Assembly: GCA_963719645.1 (NCBI GenBank)
Contig: CAVRCT010000001.1
Coordinates: 372,001 to 436,000 of the forward strand
Length of the DNA: 64,000 nt
Origin: CAVRCT01 sp963719645
Lineage (GTDB): Bacteria; Pseudomonadota; Gammaproteobacteria; DSM-16500
Reading direction: 5' to 3'
Part shown: positions 17,876 to 27,427 of the stretch, piece by piece
Layout: each line of letters begins with the position of its first letter
Numbering within the stretch: position 1 is the first letter of the stretch
Notes under the pieces: generated by a model
Database searches by the model: none
Seen by the model: the letters and a program-made list of their open reading frames with translations, nothing else
Told to the model about the DNA's origin: nothing
Program-made: the position numbers and the translations under genes

Positions 17876-19504
17876 ATGTCGCAATCTGCATCGATCGTTA
17901 TTCAAGAATTATCATTTACTTTACCGACAGGCCATTCGTTACTAAGCAATGTGACGCTAGCTTTTCATACGCAAAAAGTAGGTTTAATTGGCCGAAATGG
18001 TATAGGAAAATCTGTCTTACTCAAATTAATCGCCAAAGAATTTCTGCCGACGTTGGGATTCATTCGCACCGAGGGGAGCTTAATCTATGTTCCACAAAAT
18101 CATATTTTTTCAGCAGACGAAACCATAGCAAATTTTTTAGGATTTGAAAAAAAAATTGCTGCGTTTAGAAGAATTACTGAAGGTAGCCTGGATGAAAATG
18201 ATTTTGCTGTATTGCAAGATGAATGGGACATTTTTGAAAAATTTCAGTATTCTTTAAAAAAATTTGGTTTAGAGTATTTATGCTGGAATCAACCGGCTTC
18301 ATATTTAAGTGGTGGAGAAAAAACACGACTAGCGCTTACCAAAGCATTTTTATCCGAGGCAAATTTTATCTTGCTCGACGAACCTTCTAATCATTTAGAT
18401 TCGACTGGTAGGCAACTGCTTTACGAAGCCATTCAGGCATGGTCAGGCGGAATGATTGTGGCGAGCCATGATCGCGCTCTACTCAATTTGATGGAGCAAA
18501 TTGTTGAACTATCGCAACTTGGCGTAACCCTTTATGGTGGAAATTACACAGCTTATTCTGAGCAAAAACAAATTGAAACAGAAGCTGCGCACAATTTACT
18601 GCAAGCTCGTCGTGAACTCGTAAAGAATGCTAAGCAGTTAGCGCAAACACGCCGTGAGCGTCACGAACAAAATGAAGCGAAAGGCAAACGTGCAAAGCAA
18701 GCGCAAATTAGAGCAAAAGGTTGTTATGACAAAATTGAATTTAAATCTGCTCAAGGAAAAAGTGAAAATACCAACCGCAGAATTCGATTACAAGCTGATA
18801 GAAAGATTTCAGCCGTAGAAGCGCAATTAGAAACAGCAAGAGAAAAAATTGAAATTCTTGATTCAATCCATGTCACATTGCCGATGACGCATGTTCCGAA
18901 TGGTAAAATAATTTTAAAGATGACTGATTTATCTTTTACATTTTTGTCTTTTGATCAAGCAATCATTCAGGATTTTAATTTATTACTAACAGGCCCTGAA
19001 CGAATTGCTTTAGTGGGTGGCAATGGCAGTGGCAAAACAGCGTTAGTCAAATTAATTTTACAAGAACTAATGCCTCAATCGGGTGAAATCTATTTAGGTA
19101 CAAAAAGAATTTGTTATGTTGATCAAGCAATGGGTCAATTAAATCCAGAGATTTCGATTTTAGAAAATTTTCTCCATTTCAATCCAGAATGCTCTATGAA
19201 TGAAGCCTATTTATCGTTAGCAAAATTTATGTTTAAGAATATAGCTTCGCATAAATTAATTAAGCAATTAAGTGGCGGCGAAAAATTACGAGTATTGTTA
19301 GCGTGTATGTTACTATCTAGCGAACCACCTCAATTACTTATTTTAGATGAACCCACAAATCATCTTGATTTGCAGAGTGTAGAGAACATTGAGAGGATAT
19401 TAAAACAATTTGAAGGCGCGATGATTGTGATTTCACACGACCAGCACTTTTTAGAAAAAATTGGTATTGGTAGAAGAATTGCTGCGCCGTTTGTTGATTA
19501 TTAA
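17876..19504 (+). CDS. ABC-F family ATPase (ribosome-associated)
   Basis: A 542-residue soluble protein with two ABC cassettes and no membrane segment, as in ABC-F proteins that act on the ribosomal E site. Cassette 1 has Walker A GRNGIGKS (residues 39-46), signature LSGGEKTRLAL and Walker B ILLDEPSNHLD. Cassette 2 has GGNGSGKT (from 382), LSGGEKLRVLL and LILDEPTNHLD. A charged interdomain linker (about 225-320, RRELVKNAKQLAQTRRERHEQ) corresponds to the P-site tRNA-interaction motif. Whether it gives antibiotic protection or is a housekeeping (Uup/EttA-like) factor cannot be told from motifs. The leader structure argues for drug- or stall-responsive control. Confidence 0.93.
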   Translation: MSQSASIVIQELSFTLPTGHSLLSNVTLAFHTQKVGLIGRNGIGKSVLLKLIAKEFLPTLGFIRTEGSLIYVPQNHIFSADETIANFLGFEKKIAAFRRITEGSLDENDFAVLQDEWDIFEKFQYSLKKFGLEYLCWNQPASYLSGGEKTRLALTKAFLSEANFILLDEPSNHLDSTGRQLLYEAIQAWSGGMIVASHDRALLNLMEQIVELSQLGVTLYGGNYTAYSEQKQIETEAAHNLLQARRELVKNAKQLAQTRRERHEQNEAKGKRAKQAQIRAKGCYDKIEFKSAQGKSENTNRRIRLQADRKISAVEAQLETAREKIEILDSIHVTLPMTHVPNGKIILKMTDLSFTFLSFDQAIIQDFNLLLTGPERIALVGGNGSGKTALVKLILQELMPQSGEIYLGTKRICYVDQAMGQLNPEISILENFLHFNPECSMNEAYLSLAKFMFKNIASHKLIKQLSGGEKLRVLLACMLLSSEPPQLLILDEPTNHLDLQSVENIERILKQFEGAMIVISHDQHFLEKIGIGRRIAAPFVDY

Positions 19505-19507
19505 ATT

Positions 19508-19543
19508 TTGTAAAGACCGGGGAAAATGAGTAGCCTGGTCTTT
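19508..19543 (+). terminator. Probable terminator after the ABC-F gene
   Basis: AAAGACC and GGTCTTT arms enclose a GGGGAAAATGAGTAGCC loop region just after the stop codon. There is no long T-run. Confidence 0.5.
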
Positions 19544-19762
19544 GCTGAATGCTCTAATAAAATAGACTCAAAATAGCACTCTTTATAGACATCATTCATA
19601 CCAATCTTTACGCATCCAAAACCCTAATTATCACAATAAAACCACCCTACTCAGCCTAACTCATCTTAATGATCACTAGATGACCAATAACCTCTTAATT
19701 TATTTAAATAAATATTGCAGATTTCCCAACTTTCCCCTAATATCCCGAGCTTATTCCCCCAA

Positions 19763-19847
<85 letters not shown>

Positions 19848-20006
19848 AGAGCTTAGACGGCTTAAAAGAAAAAATAAGCTTGGATATAACCAAGCATAGC
19901 CAAAAATGGGACACTTTTAAAAACGAGATCACGAAGTTGCTATATCGATAAGCCTGCTGCTTACGAACATGTTGTTATTAGCAACCTGGAGTAAGGAGCG
20001 TGATAA

Positions 20007-21077
20007 ATGGCTACAATAGAAAAGCGTGCTGGTTTAAACGGTTCAATTAATTACCGAGTTAGAGTCCGATTAAGAGGCTTCCCAGCCCAAACGGCATCAT
20101 TTCAACGCCTCACCGATGCAAAAAAATGGGTTCAACAAACTGAGTCTGCGATTCGCGAGGGTCGCCATTTCAAAACTGTTGAATCGAGAAAGCACATTTT
20201 AAAAGAAGCAGTCGAGCGATATATTCAATTTGTACTACCTACGAAGAAACCAAATTCCCAAAGAGATCAAAAGAAGCAATTAGAATGGTGGTCTGATGCT
20301 ATTGGCTATTTGAGCCTGGCAGATGTAACGCCTGCAATTATTGCTGAACAGAGAGATAAATTATCGCATGGTAAAACCTCACGAGGTGATCGCACCAATG
20401 CGACCGTAAATCGGTATCTCGCAATTTTAAGCCATTTATTCACTGTTTCCGTCAAAGAATGGGGCTGGGCGCACGAAAATCCTGTATTAAAAGTAACGCG
20501 TCTACGCGAGCCGCGTGGTCGCGTTCGATTCTTATCAGATGAAGAGCGGAAGAACTTGCTAAATGCGTGCAAGCAAAGCGAAAGTGCTTATTTATATACT
20601 GTTGTAGTACTAGCTTTATCAACTGGCGCAAGGAAAATGGAAATTCTTGGTTTGAAATGGGAAGACATTGATTTAACACGCGGCATTATCACCTTGCACG
20701 AAACAAAAAATGGTGAGCGACGAGTACTTATCTTGACTTCACTTGCTCTTGAACTAATAAAACAACATGCCAAGATTCGAATTTTAAAATGTGCTTATGT
20801 TTTTCCTGCTAAATCTATTGATAAACCGATTGATCTCACTACACCTTGGGAAACTGCTTTGCTGCGCGCTGAAATTAAAGATTTTCGATTTCACGACCTA
20901 AGACATTCAGCGGCATCTTATCTCGCTATGAACGGAGCGAGCCTTGCTGAAATTGCAGAAATTCTCGGTCATAAAACATTGCAAATGGTTAAGCGATATG
21001 CACATTTGTCAGATGCGCACACAAGTAAAGTAGTGGAGAAAATGAACAAAAAAATTTTTGAGGCTTGCAATGACTGA
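20007..21077 (+). CDS. Tyrosine-family site-specific integrase of element A
   Basis: 356 residues with an N-terminal arm-binding domain (YRVRVRLRGFPAQTASF), a SAM-like core-binding domain and a complete catalytic domain. The catalytic set is visible: Arg209 (GARKMEI), His296 and Arg299 (HDLRH), His322 (LGHKT) and Tyr331 (KRYAHLS). It lies 171 bp from tRNA-Thr with GGAG upstream of its ATG, so it is the enzyme expected to recombine the 54-bp repeat. The next gene overlaps its stop by 8 bp. Confidence 0.96.
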   Translation: MATIEKRAGLNGSINYRVRVRLRGFPAQTASFQRLTDAKKWVQQTESAIREGRHFKTVESRKHILKEAVERYIQFVLPTKKPNSQRDQKKQLEWWSDAIGYLSLADVTPAIIAEQRDKLSHGKTSRGDRTNATVNRYLAILSHLFTVSVKEWGWAHENPVLKVTRLREPRGRVRFLSDEERKNLLNACKQSESAYLYTVVVLALSTGARKMEILGLKWEDIDLTRGIITLHETKNGERRVLILTSLALELIKQHAKIRILKCAYVFPAKSIDKPIDLTTPWETALLRAEIKDFRFHDLRHSAASYLAMNGASLAEIAEILGHKTLQMVKRYAHLSDAHTSKVVEKMNKKIFEACND

Positions 21078-22332
21078 TAAAAAAATTAAATCTCTTTTAG
21101 AAAAATTTATTTTAGCAAATGGAAAAGATATTTGGGTATTAAAGGAAATTTATGAAACTGAAATTTTGAATCTTTTAAATTTATTACTAGGTAAAGCTAA
21201 TTGGTCAATCGAAGACTATTTGACATTAATTGCAGGATGTCTTTTTTGGCAACTTTTAATGAATAAGAAACGTGAAAATAAAGCAACAGAGCTAACAATA
21301 TGCATTCAATTGGTCAAAGAAGAATTGTTAAAACTTTATTCTGAAAAAATGGCGATTATTTTAGGCAGCGAAGATGAAGCAGAAATTATTACTAAACCAA
21401 CACCTATAAGATGGCTAGAATTATCAGTCAAATATCAATTAGAACTAAATTTGAAAATTCAGCGTCGAATATTACTCGTCCATTTTGGTTTAGACTGGCA
21501 TAAAGCTGAAAATAATTTGGATCGCGGAATTACTTTTAATGAAAATCAAGCGGCTACATTTCTCAGCAAGCATTTGGGATGGAAAGTTAGCACGAAGAAC
21601 ATTTTAGAATTTTGCGTCCAATCACTCCCATATAGTTTTGGCGCCTATCTTGATCGTAAAAAGTATTGCCATGATCAAAGTGAAAGCCTATCAATAATGT
21701 CACCAAACGACATTCAATTGGCGATTAGTACTGGCGTCATTGATAGTAGTTATACGTACAACTATGACGGATTGATAAGACTAGTTAAAGAAAATAAACA
21801 AGATGTTTTTAGCGATTATTTATCCAGTCATACTGTAAAGCATCTTCGAGACGGAGGGATAATTGAAATAAGTAGCAATTCACCAATTCTACCTGTGCAG
21901 CGTTCATTTAGCGATTTCATATTAGGAAGCAGCCAGTTCATCTCTGTTAAAAAATCCATCACTTTATTTAAAATAAAGAGCAAGAACTTGATATTTAGAA
22001 AGGAAGAATTAATTAGATTTTGCGAGCTTCATAAAAATGACGAGGAAAATTTGGAGCAATTGTTGAGCCGTCCCGCAATTAAAAAAATTTATTCTAGTCT
22101 AACGGAAAATCAATGGAATAAATTTTTTAACAATGAAAATGAAAACGCTTTAATTAAAGCCAAAATTGCTGGGCAAAAAACACGCGATGATAGATATGTT
22201 CAATATATCTTGCACGGATGGTTAATAGAAAATGGTCATTACACACCAAAAGACCTAGCAAAATTAACAAACGATACAGAAATTGTAACCAAGAGTTTCT
22301 ACTTTAATGATTTAATTCAACAGGTCAAATAA
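21070..22332 (+). CDS. 420-aa island protein of unknown function
   Basis: Not recognised. The ATG at 21070 sits inside the integrase stop region (ATGACTGA overlap), so it is likely translationally coupled; a TTG in frame at 21058 is the alternative. The protein is soluble, rich in Lys, Glu and Leu and predicted largely helical, with WLELSVKYQLELNLKIQRR in the middle and a basic C-terminal third (AKIAGQKTRDDRYVQYILHGW). It shows no HTH, nuclease or ATPase motif. Coupling to the integrase suggests a role in element maintenance, but that is a guess. Confidence 0.75.
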   Translation: MTDKKIKSLLEKFILANGKDIWVLKEIYETEILNLLNLLLGKANWSIEDYLTLIAGCLFWQLLMNKKRENKATELTICIQLVKEELLKLYSEKMAIILGSEDEAEIITKPTPIRWLELSVKYQLELNLKIQRRILLVHFGLDWHKAENNLDRGITFNENQAATFLSKHLGWKVSTKNILEFCVQSLPYSFGAYLDRKKYCHDQSESLSIMSPNDIQLAISTGVIDSSYTYNYDGLIRLVKENKQDVFSDYLSSHTVKHLRDGGIIEISSNSPILPVQRSFSDFILGSSQFISVKKSITLFKIKSKNLIFRKEELIRFCELHKNDEENLEQLLSRPAIKKIYSSLTENQWNKFFNNENENALIKAKIAGQKTRDDRYVQYILHGWLIENGHYTPKDLAKLTNDTEIVTKSFYFNDLIQQVK

Positions 22333-22539
22333 CTGAATCGTGTCATGAAATATTCATCAGTGACATATGACATAGTGTTTTGCGCCCAATTTTTTCCTTT
22401 ATCACACTCAAAATTATGCCATTTGAGTGCCATTTAATTGCCATTTCATGGTCGATTTATCGCCGAACCAAAAAGTTGTTATTACTGTTTCTCACAATGC
22501 TGAACCAATATCAGCATTATTTAATCAAGGAGAGCAGTT

Positions 22540-22746
22540 ATGCATGAGCAACAGCCTAAAAGGTTAGCTTCACCAAAGAAAATTCCAGAAATTTATCCTG
22601 GTGTTTTTTCTGAATCTTCAATTCGATGGCTAATCTTCAACGAAAAGCAAAATGGACTGTCATGTTGCTTAAGACGAATTGGACGAAAAATTTTAATTGA
22701 TCTAGATCAGTTTGAATCATGGATTGATTCACAAGGAGGTGTCTAA
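22540..22746 (+). CDS. Small HTH protein, probable excisionase/AlpA-like
   Basis: 68 residues. The core PGVFSESSIRWLIFNEKQNGLSCCLRRIGRKILIDLDQF has the shape of excisionase-type winged HTH proteins: a recognition helix, then GRKILID strands and a final DQFESWI helix that resembles AlpA/MerR-like 'R-G-R-i-l-i-d-l-d-x-l-e-x-W' patterns. GGAG lies upstream. Its stop overlaps the next start (TAATG). It could serve as directionality factor for the integrase or as a promoter switch for the replication operon. Confidence 0.7.
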   Translation: MHEQQPKRLASPKKIPEIYPGVFSESSIRWLIFNEKQNGLSCCLRRIGRKILIDLDQFESWIDSQGGV

Positions 22747-23198
22747 TGAACAAAAAAATAAAATGCCCAGTCGGCAAACTGGGCAATACAAAAAAACATA
22801 AACATTACTATGATAATTCTGCATCAACCCAGCGCGCAAGAATTTTAGAACATTTTTCTAAATCACCTCGCCTAACTACCATGCAAGCGCGTAATGTACT
22901 GGGCATTTTGCACCCCTGTGGTCGCATCATGGAACTGCGAAGATTGGGTTATAAAATTGATACTGTCAGGGTTCATGCTGAAGATAGCAACGGCGTAAAT
23001 CATCGCATTGGAATGTACATTTTTCACGGTCTTGATTGGGCAATCTTCGAAAAAAGGCTTTTAATTACACATGGCCTTTCATCTTTAACACTGGATCAAC
23101 GCTATGAATTGCTTAAAGCTGATATAGCTAGCAGACATCTAACCCCCAAGCAGTATGAGAGGGCAATCAAATCCCTAACTAAATTTTTAAACTGTTAA
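22746..23198 (+). CDS. Phage-type helix-turn-helix protein
   Basis: 150 residues. The segment STQRARILEHFSKSPRLTTMQARNVLGILHPCGRIMELRRLGYKI matches the winged helix domain seen in phage and plasmid replication regions (HTH_39-like), where a HP-x-x-R-I-x-E-L-R-x-x-G core is typical. It is basic at the N-terminus. Second gene of the tightly packed operon 22540-26476. Confidence 0.75.
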   Translation: MNKKIKCPVGKLGNTKKHKHYYDNSASTQRARILEHFSKSPRLTTMQARNVLGILHPCGRIMELRRLGYKIDTVRVHAEDSNGVNHRIGMYIFHGLDWAIFEKRLLITHGLSSLTLDQRYELLKADIASRHLTPKQYERAIKSLTKFLNC

Positions 23199-23214
23199 CA
23201 AGGAGTAAAAATTT

Positions 23215-24033
23215 ATGTCTAGGATAAGAACAATTAAACCAGATTTTTGGACAAGTGAGCAGGTAATCTCCTGCTCACCGCTTGCCCGATTAATATTTAT
23301 TGGTTTGTGGAATTTTTGTGATGATAACGGTGTACATCCGGCATCATATGTTCGATTGAAAGCCGAAGTTTTCCCCGTAGATAATTTATCAAACGATGAA
23401 GTTAAAAAATTGGTTTCAGAGCTCATTTGTAATGACTTATTGCGTGAATATAGCGTTGAAGAAAAATCTTACTGGATTGTTACTGGTTGGAAAAAACACC
23501 AAAGGATAGATAAGCCAACCTACCGCCATCCGCTTCCATTATCTGACGTCAAAAAAATCGGCGACTATTCTGCGAATGGTAGCAGAGAACTCTGCGACTA
23601 TTCGACGAGCAATCATCGAATAGCAAATGAGATATCGACTACGGAATGGAAAGGAATGGAAGGGAGTGGAAAGGAAGAAAAGAAATGTGAAGTTGAAACT
23701 TCACCTGTTTCTTCTTTCGGTTCTTTTGACGTGAAGGAAATATTTAGTCATTGGCAAACAGTCATGAATCATCCCAAAGCTAAGATTGATAAGAAAAGAG
23801 CAAACAAGATTGTCCAATCACTAAAACTCGGTTACTCACTGGCAGAACTTAAGGAAGCAATTGACGGATGTGCCAAGACCCCTTTCAACATGGGGCAGAA
23901 CGATAAAGGGCAACGTTATGATGACATAGAGCTTATTTTGCGTGATGCCTCACACATCGACCGCTTTATAGGTAATGCTCGTCAGCAGCCAGTCAACTCC
24001 AATAAAGCAGACTTAATGGCAGGGGTGATCTAA
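23215..24033 (+). CDS. Phage-type replication protein
   Basis: 272 residues that begin MSRIRTIKPDFWTSEQV, an opening very common in phage replication-initiation or helicase-loader proteins. It continues into a winged-helix region (LARLIFIGLWNFCDDNGVHPA, RLKAEVFP). The C-terminal part from about 175 (VKEIFSHWQTVMNHPKAKIDKKRA) resembles a DnaT/phage-replisome accessory domain. GGAG precedes the ATG. It ends in a TAATG overlap with the primase-helicase gene, so the two should act together in element replication. Confidence 0.82.
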   Translation: MSRIRTIKPDFWTSEQVISCSPLARLIFIGLWNFCDDNGVHPASYVRLKAEVFPVDNLSNDEVKKLVSELICNDLLREYSVEEKSYWIVTGWKKHQRIDKPTYRHPLPLSDVKKIGDYSANGSRELCDYSTSNHRIANEISTTEWKGMEGSGKEEKKCEVETSPVSSFGSFDVKEIFSHWQTVMNHPKAKIDKKRANKIVQSLKLGYSLAELKEAIDGCAKTPFNMGQNDKGQRYDDIELILRDASHIDRFIGNARQQPVNSNKADLMAGVI

Positions 24034-25850
24034 TGAGCACAGCAAAAGAAATTTCAAGACAACTTACGCAGCGCGCTGAAGATATTGCCAGATATTTATT
24101 ACCAAATGGCAAGAAAGAAAGCAACGAATGGCGTGTTGGCTCGGTTTATGGCGAAGAAGGCAAATCGTTGGGTGTGCATTTGAGCGGAGAAAAAGCCGGT
24201 ATATGGTGTGACTTTGCTTCCGGTGATAAAGGCGATTTACTTGATTTATGGATGGCAGTAAGAAAAATTTCACTCAGAGAAGCCATCAAAGAAGCAGCCC
24301 GCCATCTAGGTATTAACGAGCAGAGATTTGAGGCACACAAGCCTAGAGCTCACGTTAAACCAAAGAAGGATTATTCGCTTGTCACTTCTACTTCACCTGT
24401 TATGACTTATCTTGTTTACGACAGAAAACTTTCACCCGAGATAATAACAGCATTTAGAATCGGAGAACTCAATCAAGCGATTATCTTTCCATATTTACGA
24501 GACGATGAGCCTATTTTTATTAAGCAGCTTAGCCTAAAACGCATTAATGGGAAAAAGCAAATGTCAGTAGAGGCTAATTGCGAACCCTGCTTATTTGGAT
24601 GGCACTTGATTTCTGATTCAGTGCGCTCAGTAGTAATCTGCGAAGGTGAAATTGATTGTATGTCGCTCCATCAATATGGTTTTTCTGCCCTATCCGTTCC
24701 TTTTGGCGGGGGAGCTGGCGATAAACAAAAATGGATTGAGTATGAATTTGACCGACTGGCGATTTTTGATGAGATTTACTTATGCTTTGACGACGATGCA
24801 GAAGGTAATGCGGCGCAGTGTGAACTTATTAAACGATTAGGTAGGCATCGTTGTCGCGTAGTAAAGCTCCCAAAAAAAGACGCCAATGAATGTTTGCAGG
24901 CAGGGTTCACTAAAGAAAAAATTCAACTGTGTTTTGATGAATCAAAAACCTTAGACCCAGAAGAACTAAAACGAGCATCAGATTTTGTTGATGATGTTAT
25001 TGAATTATTTTATCCCGCCGAAAATACAATTAAGGGTTACTTACCACCTTGGCAAAAAACAAAAGAGAAAATTTTATTTCGACCAGAAGAGTTATCAATT
25101 TGGACTGGTATTAATGGGCACGGTAAAAGCCAATTTTTAGGTCACATCATGTTATCTATGATGACGCAAGGTGCTCGTATTTGCATTGCAAGTCTTGAGC
25201 TTAAACCAAAACGTTTATTGACACGATTAACACGACAAGCAGCCGGATTAATAACCCCAACAGTTGATTATATTCACGCAATCCATGAATGGTATGGAGA
25301 CAAGTTGTGGCTATTTGATCTTGTAGGCACAGCAAAATTTAAGCGATTATTAGAAGTGTTTCTTTATGCGCGTCAACGTTATGGAATTGACGTGTTTGTG
25401 ATTGATTCATTCATGAAGCTAGATATTGCCGAGGATGATTATAAATCACAAAAAGAATTTATGGAGCAGTTGTGTGATTTCAAAAATCAGCATAACTGTC
25501 ACATAAATATAGTTGTACATCCCAGAAAAAGCCAGGATGAATCTCAGCCACCCGGAAAGCTCGACAATAAGGGAACTGGTGCCATTTCAGATTTAGCAGA
25601 CAATTGTTTTACTGTATGGAGGAATAAAGAAAAAGAACGTTTATTGCAAATTAAGAATGGCGGCAAGATATTAACTGATAAAGAACAAGAGAAGCTTAAC
25701 AGTGCCGATTGTTTTTGGTGTTGCGATAAGCAACGTAATGGTGATTGGGAAGGACGATTTGGTTTTTGGTTTCATCAGCCGTCTTTGCAGTACCTAAGCC
25801 AAGCTAATGAGAAGCCAAGTCAATTTGTTAGTTACAGCTCTCTTGATTGA
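24033..25850 (+). CDS. Phage-type primase-helicase (TOPRIM + DnaB-like)
   Basis: 605 residues. The N-terminal segment (GVHLSGEKAGIWCDFASGDKGDLLDLW) corresponds to the primase-associated DNA-binding region but lacks an evident zinc finger. A TOPRIM domain follows at about 200-275, with SVVICEGEIDCMSL and the acidic CFDDDAEGN. A RecA-like helicase core has Walker A GINGHGKS near 361-367 and the later FVIDSFMKLD and HPRKSQDE blocks. This is the layout of T7 gp4-like proteins. It should unwind and prime the element DNA. With the preceding gene it gives element A its own replication module. Confidence 0.9.
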   Translation: MSTAKEISRQLTQRAEDIARYLLPNGKKESNEWRVGSVYGEEGKSLGVHLSGEKAGIWCDFASGDKGDLLDLWMAVRKISLREAIKEAARHLGINEQRFEAHKPRAHVKPKKDYSLVTSTSPVMTYLVYDRKLSPEIITAFRIGELNQAIIFPYLRDDEPIFIKQLSLKRINGKKQMSVEANCEPCLFGWHLISDSVRSVVICEGEIDCMSLHQYGFSALSVPFGGGAGDKQKWIEYEFDRLAIFDEIYLCFDDDAEGNAAQCELIKRLGRHRCRVVKLPKKDANECLQAGFTKEKIQLCFDESKTLDPEELKRASDFVDDVIELFYPAENTIKGYLPPWQKTKEKILFRPEELSIWTGINGHGKSQFLGHIMLSMMTQGARICIASLELKPKRLLTRLTRQAAGLITPTVDYIHAIHEWYGDKLWLFDLVGTAKFKRLLEVFLYARQRYGIDVFVIDSFMKLDIAEDDYKSQKEFMEQLCDFKNQHNCHINIVVHPRKSQDESQPPGKLDNKGTGAISDLADNCFTVWRNKEKERLLQIKNGGKILTDKEQEKLNSADCFWCCDKQRNGDWEGRFGFWFHQPSLQYLSQANEKPSQFVSYSSLD

Positions 25851-25873
25851 TTTTTTTATAAGGAAATAAAAAT

Positions 25874-26476
25874 ATGAAAATGAATATTGTAGAAGATTCG
25901 CAAAAAGAAAGCGGCGATGCAACATTTGCAAAAAGCTATATCGACCCAGTAATTGGTGCGGCATATGCTGGATTTTCTCTTCACCGAGCAAGGATTGATC
26001 TTAAAACTGTTGTAGAAGAAATGCGTGTTTATGATGAAAAAATTAAAAGAGGAGATTTAAATAGAATTGAATCGTTTCTGCTAGCGCAATCACAGCTTCT
26101 TAATATGATTTTTAATCGAATGGTTGTACTCGGTAGCGGATCAGATCAAGTTGATGTTATGCGAAACTTTTTTGAGATTGCCCTTAAAGCGCAAAATCAA
26201 TCTCGTAAAACACTTTCAGCATTAGCAGACTTAAAAAACCCTCAATCACCAACATTTGTTAAACAGCAAAACGTAGCAGTCAACCAGCAAGTAAATAACG
26301 CTGCTCAGGTTGAAGATTCTAAAAAATTTTTAAATTCAGCAAACGAACAATTAAGCGAGACAATTCATGAGAAATTGGACATTGGAAGAACGACAGAAAC
26401 AATCCAAATTAATCCGAAATTGGAAGCCATGGCAGAAGTCAACTGGAGCAAAAACACAAACAGGAAAGGAAGTTAG
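25874..26476 (+). CDS. 200-aa phage-like protein of unknown function
   Basis: Not assigned. A soluble helical protein (FSLHRARIDLKTVVEEMRVYDE, LLAQSQLLNMIFNRMVVLG) with a Gln/Asn-rich linker. Similar helical proteins often sit beside small-terminase genes in prophages. Near its end the +1 frame carries TGKEVSKMNAYKHGLRG, close in style to the TGPKTxxGKxxSSxNAxKHGL signature of terminase-associated proteins. The C-terminus may therefore be frame-shifted around 26445-26465. Confidence 0.65.
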   Translation: MKMNIVEDSQKESGDATFAKSYIDPVIGAAYAGFSLHRARIDLKTVVEEMRVYDEKIKRGDLNRIESFLLAQSQLLNMIFNRMVVLGSGSDQVDVMRNFFEIALKAQNQSRKTLSALADLKNPQSPTFVKQQNVAVNQQVNNAAQVEDSKKFLNSANEQLSETIHEKLDIGRTTETIQINPKLEAMAEVNWSKNTNRKGS

Positions 26477-26480
26477 TAAA

Positions 26481-26579
26481 ATGAACGCCTATAAACATGG
26501 TTTACGTGGCGAGGAGATAAGATTAATGCAACAATTTATCGCGAATCATAAAAAAATATTATCGAGAATATTAAAATAG
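26481..26579 (+). CDS. Short ORF with NAYKHGLRG motif (32 aa)
   Basis: Starts ATG AAC GCC at 26481, four bases after the previous stop, and encodes MNAYKHGLRGEEIRLMQQF then a basic helix. The NAYKHGL motif is a recognisable phage motif. The frame is open upstream to 26367 inside the preceding gene, so this may be the displaced C-terminus of that gene and not an independent protein. Confidence 0.5.
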   Translation: MNAYKHGLRGEEIRLMQQFIANHKKILSRILK

Positions 26580-26763
26580 CATCGGTCTTTTTACAGCCAT
26601 TTTTAAGGACGCATAGATTTAAGTTTTTTGTAACATATTCCTTTAGCAAGACACACGATTGCATTTATTGGTCAATCATGTATCATATCGCTGAATTTCA
26701 GGATAAATAATAACCAATTCATGGAGGTAAAAGACAAATACTAACTTCTGCATAGGTAACAAT

Positions 26764-27270
26764 ATGAAAAAAGGTGGTTCTAATATCAAATCAAATTATT
26801 TTATTCACTTAATTTATGCAGGTTCATTTTTATTATCTGTATTTGTGGTGATAAGTTATTTAATATGGAACAAACACGATACTGTTTTACAGAATAAAAT
26901 TGAAACAGAGCAACAGCTTGCGTTGAAAACAGAGCAAGAGCAAGCTAAAAAAGTAAAAATTTTAAATTGTCTTATTCAAGCACGAAATATTTATTCAGAA
27001 AACTGGGCTACCGCTTGCAAAGAACATGCCAAATCAATTCATGTTGCGCTGGATAATTGCATTAAAGGTTCTGAAAAAAGCGCCAGATTTATATCAGGTG
27101 ATGGTTCGCTTGTAGATTATAATGCCCTCTATCAAAGCTATGTGGCGCAATGTAAAAGTTATTATGGCGTTCCAAATTTTAATTCAAATTGTTCGTTACC
27201 AAACTCTATGGCAAAAAGTATAGATGAAAGACTCCAAAAGGATGAAAAACTTTGTATGATCTTAAGTTGA
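26764..27270 (+). CDS. Single-pass membrane protein of unknown function
   Basis: 168 residues. One hydrophobic helix near 17-36 (LIYAGSFLLSVFVVISYLIW) is followed by a short coiled segment and a C-terminal domain with six cysteines in a regular spread (NCLIQARN, ATACKEHAK, DNCIKGSE, AQCKSYYG, NSNCSLPN, KLCMILS). That suggests a disulfide-stabilised periplasmic domain. No family recognised. Cargo of element A, not clearly part of the replication operon. Confidence 0.65.
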   Translation: MKKGGSNIKSNYFIHLIYAGSFLLSVFVVISYLIWNKHDTVLQNKIETEQQLALKTEQEQAKKVKILNCLIQARNIYSENWATACKEHAKSIHVALDNCIKGSEKSARFISGDGSLVDYNALYQSYVAQCKSYYGVPNFNSNCSLPNSMAKSIDERLQKDEKLCMILS

Positions 27271-27427
27271 GATCATTTTCAAAAAATCTATATTGATTCC
27301 TCAGCTAATTTCATTTTAAGAATTTACAGAACTGATGCATAACAAGGCTAGTCCCAACAAGCAGTAAGTTGCATTTTTTCTGAAAAAAAGAATATATTGC
27401 TCTGATTGGAAAGAAAGAATTTAAACT

